From positions 20,771,667 to 20,835,666 of the forward strand of contig NC_054884.1 of the NCBI RefSeq assembly GCF_018320785.1: DNA of 64,000 nt, read 5' to 3'. The notes beneath the pieces were generated by a model. That model was not told the DNA's origin, did not search any database, and was given only the letters and a program-made list of their open reading frames with translations. Positions within the stretch are counted from its first letter, which is position 1. Each line of letters opens with the position of its first letter. The DNA is from Cheilinus undulatus (taxonomy: Eukaryota; Chordata; Actinopteri; Labriformes; Labridae). Below, piece by piece: positions 26,632 through 37,600 of this stretch. The position numbers and the translations under genes are program-made.

Positions 26632-28030
26632 CAGTGCCTATAAAAAGTATTCACCCCCTTGGATGTTTTACCCTTTTATTGATTTTATAAATGAATCATG
26701 GACAATATAATTTGTCCATAATGTCAAAATGAAAACAAATTTCTAAAAAGTAATATCAGTTAAACAAAAATATATTTGGTAAAATAAGTGTGCATGAATA
26801 TTCACCCCTTTAAAGTCATTCACCTAATTTAAAAGAGATCCAGCAAGCTGGTGCTAGTAGTCTCACATATAGTGATATAGGGATCACCAGAGTGCAGTGA
26901 ATGTGTCACAAGTGATTGTAGTATAAAGACACCTGTGTCTGGAAGCTTCAGTCACTGGTCAATCAGTATTCCTGGCTACCATTACACCATGAAGACAAAA
27001 GAACACGCCAAGCAACTTAAAGGAGGTGTTACTGAAAAGTGTAAGTCAGGGGATTGCAACAGAAAAATTCCAAGGCACTGAATATTCCCCGGTGTTTATT
27101 AAATTCATCATAAAGAAATGGGAGGAATATGGCACATGTGTAAATCTCTAGATCAGGCCGGCCTCACAAACTGAGTGACCGTAAAAGGAGACTAGTGAGA
27201 GAGTAGTACAGAAAAAGTCACTGTTGAAGAAAAGTCATTAAATCTCTCTAAAATTTGCAAAAAATAATGTGGGAGACTCCATGGTTAAGAGGAAGAAAGT
27301 TCTTTGGTCTGATAAGACCAAAATTTGGCCATCAGACCATATACTATGTTTGGCAGAAACCACTGCACATCCCCACGGTGAAGCATGGTGGTGGCAGCAT
27401 CATGCTGTGGGGGCTGCTTCTTGACAGGCATCCTTGGAAGGCTTGTAAAAGTAGAGGGGAAAAAAAGAATGCGGTAAACTATAAGAAAATCCTGGAGGAA
27501 AATCTTAACTCAGTTTACAAGAGAACTACGGCTTGGGAGAGGATTTATTTTCTAGCACGACAATGACACGAAGCATACAGCGAAAGCTACAGAGAAGTGA
27601 TTTAAAGACAACAAGGTGAATGTTCTGGAGTGAAAACCCAGACCTCAATCCAACAGAGAATTGGTGGCTGGACTTGAAAAGGGCTGTTCACGTCCAATAG
27701 CCATGCAGCCTGACAGAGCATGAGCAGTTTTGCAAGGAAGAATGAAGTATAATTGTAGTGTCCAGATGTGCAACTTATCCACACAGACTCAGTGCTGTGA
27801 TTGCATGTACTAAATACTGACTTGAAGGGGTAAACATTTATAAAGTCACTTATTTTGCCTAACATATTTCTATCTGATTGATATGACTTTTTTAGAAATC
27901 TGTTTTCACTTTGACATTAAAAAGGAGTTTGCTCTATTTTCCAAAAAAAGCCAAATTATAATGTCCATGATTGATTTATAAAATCAATAAAAGGGTCAAA
28001 CATCCAAGGGGGTGAAGAGTATAGGCACTG
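26632..28030 (+). mobile_element. Tc1/mariner element, near full length, decayed
   Basis: Terminal inverted repeats CAGTGCCTATAAAAAGTATT / AGTATAGGCACTG frame 1.4 kb with TA on both sides (26630-26631, 28031-28032). Inner ends share TTTTATTGATTTTATAAAT. The plus-strand transposase region contains VKHGGGSIMLWG but has frameshifts and stops, so it is inactive. It lies just beyond the LGI1 stop. Confidence 0.88.
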
Positions 28031-28203
28031 TATTAAATGACATGGGAAAGAGAAGGACCAGCCAGAATAATCATTGTTATTGTAATCAATGTAAGAATTC
28101 CAACCACTTAATCTTACGATTATGAATTAATAATATCTCAAACCTTTGCTGGAAGCATTCTTTTTGGATTTATAGTTTTATAAACTTAACTGAATGAATT
28201 GAA

Positions 28204-28209
28204 TTTATT
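28204..28209 (-). terminator. lgi1: Possible poly(A) signal of LGI1
   Basis: AATAAA on the minus strand about 110 nt past the LGI1 stop codon. It would give a very short 3' UTR; longer alternatives cannot be excluded. Confidence 0.3.
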
Positions 28210-28315
28210 GCTGGTGGTTTTCTGGTGTAAATATGAAGTTTAGATCAAAATACCAAAAAAAAAAAAAAACATTTGAGTGTTAGTGCACATCATTTATCCA
28301 GAACTGCTGGTGGGT

Positions 28316-28665
28316 TTAATTACTTAAATCAATCATGAGGTGCTCGTATATCTGAGTCTTTCCCTTGAAGCTGGATGCAAGCAGGAACACCCGGTCATCA
28401 ATGGAAACCAGAGAAAATGCCCGAGGTGCCTGGATATTCAGCTCCTGAGATGGGACAAACTGGCTCCTCTTGGTGTCCCATTGGTAGACCTGAGTCAGTG
28501 AGTAATCGCTGCCCAAGATGGCGTACTGCCAGTTGCCGATAGAGACGGGCTGGAACACCATGGAGCCACGGGAAGGAAATGTCTGGACCTCTTTGAACAT
28601 GGCGCCGTCCCAGCGCATCACCTTGGAGTCCCCGATGAATCTTGTCAGGCATATAAACAGCTCAC
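28316..28665 (-). CDS. lgi1: LGI1 coding exon 10 (terminal)
   Basis: Acceptor CAAAG; ends TAA (plus tta 28316-28318). Encodes [49 protein letters not shown] and [13 protein letters not shown], ending IDLSN. Confidence 0.95.
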
Positions 28666-31600
28666 CTTTGAAAAGATTCAGAAGACTGCTTAGCTTTCAA
28701 TTTCAGTAACTCAATCTGGCTCTGAAATAAAAGCAAGGAAACAGTTTACGTAATTCCAGATTAATTCATTTCTTGATATGAATTGCTCTAAAAGACTCCC
28801 TAAAAGACAAGCTGTTTCTATAGTAAGAAAAAACTCTTAGGTGTTTTACGGCTGTGAAATACAGTATGTGGAGGTTGTCTGGTAGTATGATATTTACTCC
28901 TACCACCTGTAAAATAAATGCCTGTGAAAGGCAGAGGAACTGGGAGTTTAAGTGTCATAAATTTACTGCAAGTTTAAAGAGGGGGGGTCTTAAATTATTT
29001 TGGTTCAATTAAACAAATGTTGGCACTGGATTAAAGTCCTCTGTTAAGCAAACAGCACCACCCCAGACGTTATTAATCATAGCATTAAACAATGAATAAT
29101 GGCTTACAGTGCCATATGGTGCTCCCAAGATAAACTTTTCAACATTGATACAGTGATTTAGTAATTAAGTTGTGTCCCAGTTCAAAGGCTCTTTTTCCGA
29201 ACAGTTGCATCCTTTCTTGAAATAAAAATGTGGGCTAACTAATATACTATTGTATTAGTATTTCTATTTTCAATTTTAATTATATTTTCAACTACAACTC
29301 CTGGCTAGCTTAAAGCTAACAACAACAGCTTCCAGTAACTGCAACTGAACACTGCCTGATCAACAGGAGACTACTGAATGCTAGCTACTGAGATAGCATG
29401 GGGTAGCGCATACGAACGCAGCAGCCCGGCGCTCCATCACTAGCAGCAAAACAACGCCCTACACTTACACCAGAACTGACAGCGTGCCCATGGAGTTTAC
29501 ATCTTTCCCGGCGGAGACTCAGAGACTGAAAGGAGAAGGATGCGGAGCAGCACGACACCTACAGCCAGTGGGGAGGAGGAAGAGACGACATTGTGCGAGA
29601 GGGCGGAAGCAGGGGCAAACAAGCCGGGCTGCAGGCTAGGCTAAGAGTGGCCCTACACAAACCTGTTGTACTGAGCATCTTTCTCCTGAGTGCCCACTAC
29701 CTCGCCAGCAGGATGGACTACGTGAGGCTGTGGATTTCTAACCACCGTTTGGACAACTGTGTTTGCTGCTATAGAGGAGACGGCCAAACGTAATTTCGTG
29801 TTTTTACAATGCAATGACAATAAACGACTATCTATCTATTTTCTTTCAAAATGTAAGTAATTTTTAGTCATTCATTGTGAGACCATTCCCCATCCCCTAT
29901 ACTGAAGCCAGCCACAAGGGGGCAGTTGAAATATTTAGCTATACTAGTACCACTTCCCTGTGGGGCTTCTCTATTACATGGCGCAGCTCGGTTTGACACG
30001 GCATGGCAGCCCAGCGCAGCAGGGGATTTCCTTTTCCACCACAACCAGGCTACCCATTTGAGGGTGCGTCTAGAGCTGATGATGCCGTGTTTTGAGCCCT
30101 CCTTGATCTCAACACTGTCTGGTCTGAGTGATTTTACATGGTGTTAAAGCAAAATTCAAATTGTAGACCAAAAACACTGCAAGCTGCTCTTATCACATTC
30201 TCTCTCTACCCCTTTTCTCTCTCCCTCTCTCTATCCCCAATCAGTAAACAAACAATAATTCACACTTATCTCGAAAAGGAGAGGATTTTCCTGCATTTAA
30301 GTTAAAGAACAATCTCCTTATTATTGATTTGTGGGTTTCTAAAGAGCAGTAGCTGAAAGGGGTAAATCCCCCCAGCATATCGGATCCTGCAAAGCGCTTC
30401 GACGTCAGCGCGGTGCTCTTGAAGGTGGGGCTGGCCTGCTTTGAGTGCGGCTCAGCGCGGCTAAACTGGTGATGGAAGTGCAAATCAGCATGGCTTGGTT
30501 TGGCTCGGCGCGGCCACAAGCCGTAGTGGAAAAGCCCCACTGGGGCTCTCATGTTGTCAATCTTTGTCAATCTTAGTCTGCTATGTCGTGATTGGTGCAA
30601 AACATGTGGGGAAAAGGTCTTTACATTCTCTAGTAATAAAAATGCACTTTTAAAGAGTATAAAGTGGAAAGTTGACAGAGAAATTTGAAGATTTCATCAG
30701 GATTAGGAAGATGAATACCCGTTTATCCTGCATAAAATGCAAATACTGTGCTGCACCAAACTGAACCAGACTGCTTGAAATTACCCATTAAAATCCAAGG
30801 GAGCATTCTTTGCTTTGGTTGTCAAAATAATATTGCACATATTACCTAAAACTAATATAACACACTGAATGGAGGGTTGATATAAAGGTCTATTGGTAGG
30901 AACAGATTGTGTGAGAGGGACCTGGATGCAGCAGAGGACCTCCACTTCATAACCGAAGTCAGACGAGCACTGCCATATCTCGCCTTCTAATACCGGAAGT
31001 CACTTAAATGGAACATCTTCTTCGTTGTTTTCTCCGTGTGTCACCGTGTTTCAAATATCACTTTGTACAGACATGATATGTGATGGGAGATTGGCTGGCT
31101 GGCCGGACACCGATGCCACCACCATGTTGCCAGAGAAAAGTCTGCTATGTCATTCAATACAGTAAACAAGGATTGTGCATGTTTTCAGAATAAAAAGCTC
31201 AAATGATTAGATGACTATACACACACACACACACATATATATATATATTTATACAAAGATATAATTTCAAAATAAAAAATATTTATACATATATGAAACT
31301 GTATTAAATATAAAATTACTTTATTTTAAATCATGGAGTACATCTTTTTTTTTATTTAACTGAGAAAATACAAGAAAGCAGATTCTGCTTCTATGTTTCA
31401 TTGTCAGCTATTATTCTAATATGAATCATTTATTATAAATGATTCATTGAAATCCATGTAATCTCATTATTTAAGCATTTTATTCCTAAAAAGTGTACAG
31501 TCCTTGTCTACTGTGTTGAATGATGTAGTGACTTGCCTCTGGCAACATGTTGGCGATGTCAGTGTCTGGCTGGCCAGTAAATCTCCTGTCGCATATCATG

Positions 31601-34600
31601 TCTGTGTACAGTGATACATGAATTTGAATCATAAATCGATTCATTAAAGAAAATGTAATGTTATCACTTTGCTTGTTAAGCCGAAAACTCGCAAATTTTT
31701 CATCTATTTATATTTCCTTATGTGGCAGACTTGCCTATATTAATATGGCGATGACACACGGAGAAAACAACGAAGAAGACGTTCAGTTCAACTGACTTCT
31801 GGTATTAGAAGATGAGATATCACGGTGATTTTCTGACTTCTGGTGTGAAGTGGAGGTCCTCGGCTGCATCCAGGTACTCTTGGATTGTGTTGGCCTTTTC
31901 TATTGGGATTTAACACTGTCAAATAAAGCTGATATTATCTTTAACAGCAATGTGTCATTTTTGGGGGGGTCCTTTTTATTACACAAGTAGAAGGAGGCTC
32001 CAAGAAAAAGGCTGGGAACCACTGCTTTAAAAGTATGTGACCCTCTGAAGTAGAACACAGCTAAAATGGGACTACAGTTGCAGCTCTCACCTTTGACCCG
32101 GAAGTGTTTGACGGAGAAGACATCTTCCATGTCAGGTATGTCTGTCCTGCGATCAAACTGTTTCTGGCTCCTGTTCCACTGGTAGACCACAGGTCTCTGG
32201 GAACTGCTGGACAGGATCAGGTGGGGTTTGTTTGAGATCTCCAAATATTCTACATCTGTGTCCCGGTACCATGGGTGAAGGGATTGGTGGGAGTAGAAAC
32301 CATTGCCGTTCCATTTGTACACCGTTGTGGAGCCAGCCTATGAGAGAAGAATGCACATGATGTCTCCCTGAAACATGCTTGATTTTAAAGACAATCAATG
32401 TAATCAGGCAAAAAAGTCATGAAAGATCAGTGAGTTAAAAATTTTAGCATATGAGAGGGTCTGTTTGCCTGAGTTTCCATGAGCATATGTGAGAGCATAT
32501 GTGAACATTTGGCAGTGCCAGGGTAATCAGCAGCTGTAAACTGACATGCTGCAGAGAAGGACACCAGAGGGAAGAAAATGCTGACACTGTGGGAAGAGTA
32601 GTTTAGAGGAGCAGAGTGCATACAGTCTGGCTACAATAACAGAAACACATGCACAGTATAATGTGATCAGTAGGGCTGCCCCTTGAAAGATAATGAATCG
32701 AGCTGTTGACTCCCGTTTTGTCTGTTGCAGTGCATATGCAAGTGTTTTAAACACAGAAAAATGCTGGAGCAATCACATTAAAGGGCAAAAATGTTAGGGC
32801 TGCAAGCTGTTCATTGTTCACATTGTTTTAACCCTTCAGAAAAAAAACTGATAAAATAGAAGACAAAAAAGCAACTTAAAAAAGTCAATCTGCTTTGGTG
32901 GAAAAGGAGAGACTCGGTCATGCTATAAGCATTGGCATAGCTTTGTATTCAACAGCCAATTTAAATAAAATTATATGCAGCATGTCACTAACACTCCTCT
33001 TAATGAGTTATATTAAAATGTTGCTTTGTGGTCTGATTGATTCAGGACTTTCAAATATAGGGAAAGCAAGAGCCACTAACCTTTGAGCTGTCCGCAATCA
33101 CAAAGAAAGACTCTCCGTCAATAATGAATGTCTCAATGTCGTTGGGTTTTCGAATCTTCAGGATGTCAATGTCCTGGATCTTGATGAACTTATTGGCGGA
33201 GATGTCTCGTTTGTAAATGTGTGAGCCACCAAAAAGCTGAGCCACAATAACAAAGAGGTGGTTATCGATTACCATGGGTTTACACACCACAGTGGAGGTG
33301 CCTAAATGAGAGAAGAGTAGACATCAACACAATAGAATATATAAATACGGCATGAAAAATCATTTAAAATAATTTTTATTTTAAAACACAGTATTAGAAA
33401 GGTATTGAAAACTATAAAACTGCATCTCTATGCAGATGACATTGTTGTATACTTGGATGCCCTTTTTCCAAGTCAAGTTATTTGTAAGTTACAGAAAACT
33501 GCTATGTGCCACCAAACAGACTTTAAAATGTAATATGTGCCATTTTAACATGAAAAAAGTGAATATAAATTACCGCCAAAGTATTTGTGAGTGATGACTT
33601 TCTAAATTATTAAAAGTAAAGTCAGATCCCCCTACACTCTATGTTTGTTGTTCTCAGTTCTGTGTTTGTGCTTGTCTCTTATGGGGCTGTTTTACAGGGT
33701 TGGGGCTACAGGCTCCTTATCTCAGTGAAGGCCAGTGTTAAAGGGGACCCATTTGAGTTTGTTGCTGAAAAACACTATAGTATAGGATTTTTACATGTCT
33801 AAAAACCCCTCTGTTTCAGCCATGCACAAAACAAACTGTTTCTGTGTCTGTGGCTTTAAATGTTACTGAGCTGTCTGACTCTGCCTCTCTCAGGAAATGG
33901 ATGTGGCTCTCCCGATCCTTCTCTCAGCTGGCATCTGTGAGGAGGCTCAGGAGAGGAGGGCGGAACTTTCTTCCAAGCAGGGAGGGCCAACCAAACCTGG
34001 GGGCGGTGCTAACTCCCCACATGACATCATGAGGGGAAAATCTGAGAACAGCTTGTTTAAGCACACATTTTCTGAAAGGTCGAGAATGGGCGGGAGGGTT
34101 CTGGTATTTGAGGGTATTGTGGACAGGCCAGGGGCACATATTTTTGTTAGAAAAGCCTGAAGAAGTGATTTTTGCACAATTTGTCTCCTTTAGTGTTTCA
34201 GTATATCAAGACTTTTTGGACAGTACTATGCCTTCAACTTAGTGCATGCCTCCAACAAAGTGCAACATCTACCAAATCAAGTCACTTATAGTTTTAAGAC
34301 AGCTCTCACTATGAATAACACAAACCCTATGGCTTTTAACCAATCTAGAACTTGATTGAGGGAGTCAGTTTAAGTATTGAATAAGATAATGAGAGTCTTT
34401 CTTATTGTTAAAGAATGTGTGCAGGCTGCTTTTTTAGGTGTTAAAACTTAAGTGATTTAGTTTAGCACTTTTCTTTTTGTATTCCCCAAAGAGCAGCTTA
34501 CCATATTAATACAATACAATCAACTGACACATTATTTCCCCCTGTAAATAATTCTGATTGGCATATTTATTCCCCCTGTAAACAATTCTGATTGGTATTT

Positions 34601-37600
34601 CAGCAGAAAAATATTTACAAAGGTCCCCTACAAACTGTTGTTTACTTTTTTATGAACTCACTTTCAACGGTGTCATAGGTCCTAAAGGTCATCTCAACAT
34701 GATCCCATTCCAGGAAGCTGCACGTTCCAGCAAACGGTTGGGCAAACACAATGTACTGATCTTTACCAAAGGTGAAGGCCTCCACCGAAATTGACTCAAA
34801 CTTCAGGGACTGGTAGGAAGCAAACTCTAAAAAGGTTGACATCAAAGTCAATATGATGAGGACATGATGGGAAACATGAGATGGAAAAGTTATGAGAGTT
34901 GATGGTATGAGAGGATACCTGATGCGAGGCAATCAAAAGACTGTGGCTGCAGGTCGTTTAGTTTCTTCCCTTGGTGGATGGGTGGGCCGCTGCAGTAAAT
35001 CTGGTCCAAGGTGGCATTAGTGTGATGCATCCACTCCACCAACCACTTCAGCTTGCAGTCGCATATTAGATTATTGCCTCGTAGATCCCTGCGAGCATAA
35101 TTAAGACATAATTTAGTAAATATTTACACAGAAAAATGATGTTTTTTTCCCTCTGGTTTCCTCTCTGTCTCTGTTTTTCTTTAGTAGCAGTTTGGGTCAC
35201 AGCCAGCAAAGCCACAACAACAAGTGTCCTGTCTTCTAAGTAGTCTGTGCTCGTCGCCTACTCTCAGTCTGAATTGCAATCGACCTTGGTTGTGTGTACA
35301 GAATCCACACTCACAAACTCTAGCCTGCATAATTCTGGCTGATTGTTGCTGTCTAGAGAAAGCCTGGATGTATCTATTTTCTCTTTCATACTCAGACATT
35401 CTCAAAATCATTTTCCCCTCATTCACCACAGGAGACAGCTTCTTGAACAGTTTTGGATATTGATCTTTTCTTCCTTTTACCCCATTTCCCTCCTCAATCT
35501 GTTGTCCTTTGTCCTTCCTCTTCAGCACCATGCCCTTCTAAAATTTAGATGTAATCCTACAGTTTAAAAAAATTAAGAGAAACTGCTCCCTGCTCAATGT
35601 CTCTGAATACCAAAATGTGATGATACTTTCAATAAATATGGAGAATTTGATGAGTGTTTTTTTCTATTTTAAAACACAGTTTCTTCCTTAAATGTGGCTT
35701 AAATGACATAAATCCACATATATGTCTGTAAGAATCAATCAGTGATGAAACTAGTGAACCAAATGAATGTAGATGTTCTGTCTCTCACCAAAGCTTAAGA
35801 CAGACTGTACTCACACTTTGGTCAAAGCATCCATGCCCTTGAAGACATCTTTGGGCAGTGTCTCAAGGTTGTTGTAAGCCAGACTCCTAATCAGCAAAGA
35901 GAGGAAAACATACACACACTAATTGAATTACACTGTCTCTCTACACATAATTGACATTGAGTCAGTACACTGTTTGGTCATTACGCCCACTTTTCAATTG
36001 TTCTGTTTGCTAGTTTGACGTCTGAAGGAAGAGATTAAACAAAGTCTCACAGCAAAACTATGACAAACAACCACATTTAAATTAGTCACTATGTCTTGAT
36101 TATAAAGTGTTTGGAAGAGATTTAGCTTTATTGTAAAATTAAACAAATTGAATTAGATATAGGAAATAACAGGAAAGAGTCAATTTTATCCAAAACTGTG
36201 ATATAGATCTTCAGGAAAGTCAAAATAATTTTATCCAAAGAGTACCACTCCATCATAAAGAAATTCAAAGCGCAACACACAGAAAATGACAAAATATCTA
36301 TAAAATTATGCTCAACAACACCTGAAATATTCCACAGGTAAGCAGGTACATTTGTTACAGGTAATAGTACTATGCGTTGTGTAAAGGGAGCACTCCTGAA
36401 GGCTTTAACTTGACAGCCAGACAGATTGTTTCATAACAACTGCATAAATACAGTATATTTCACGTTCATCTTTGAAAGCAGCATATGTGATGGTTTGGCA
36501 GTGTATTAGTGTCCACAGGATGGGTGACTTGCACATCTGTGAAGGAACCATTAATATTGAGAGGAACATACAGAGTTTGTAGAACAATATGCTTCCATCC
36601 AAGGGGCATCTTTTTTGGGGACATCCCTACTTATTTCAGCAAGACAATGCCAAGCCACAATGACAATACACAACAGAATGGCTTCATAGCAAAAATAGTG
36701 CAGGCATGGGATCTGGCTTCCATAGAAAATGTATGATGCATTATAAATATACATCCAAAAAGATGTATATTATAATTGCTTACAGTTGGGGTAGGCCAAA
36801 GATATGGCCTACCCCAATTGTGATTTATTAATGATATCAATGCATGTGTGTTGGATCATTGGTGGCAGCATCCTGGCTAACAGCTACCTTAATTTGGAGC
36901 TGAAAAGTGTGTCAAGCTTTTATTAGGTCCTGCTGTTCAAATAACTTGTTTGTGATACTTTATATCCCCTCCCAACACTGTATCTGCCCCCTTTTTTCCA
37001 TGTTTGACCCATTTTTGCCTCTTTTAACCAATTTTGTCACAACTTGTCGCCCATTTTTGACACGTTAACCTATTTGTGCTAGTTGTTAATTCCTTTCAAC
37101 GACTGTATTTGCTTATTTTGCAACTTTGTGCTATTTTTCCCTCTACAACCCATTGTTGCCATATTTTAACTGCTTTTCACCATCTTCTTGCCCATTTTTG
37201 ACCGTTGTTTGCTATCCTTAGGCCATTTTTACCACTGTAACCACAGTTTTGGCCACCTTTAACCTATTTTTCCAATTTCACCTTTTTTTGTATCTGTCTC
37301 AAATATTTAAAAATTTTACCTTAAAAGGAACCCTCAGACAAGTTCATCTTGTTAGATAAATTTGTATCTCTTATATGTATATTGAACTAAAAAACTCACT
37401 AGATATCTGCATTTTGAGTAATTTGAGTTTATAAACTCACCAGGAGGTCGCCATGTTTTGGTCTGCTCTGACACTGCGACGCACTGAGCCGCAGCGCTCC
37501 TCGCCATTCCTATACAGTAACCGCTGTTTCAGACTGGCAGCCAGTGTTAGGGCTGCATCTCAGAAACGCAGCATGTGTAATGCATGGAGAATTTAAGATT

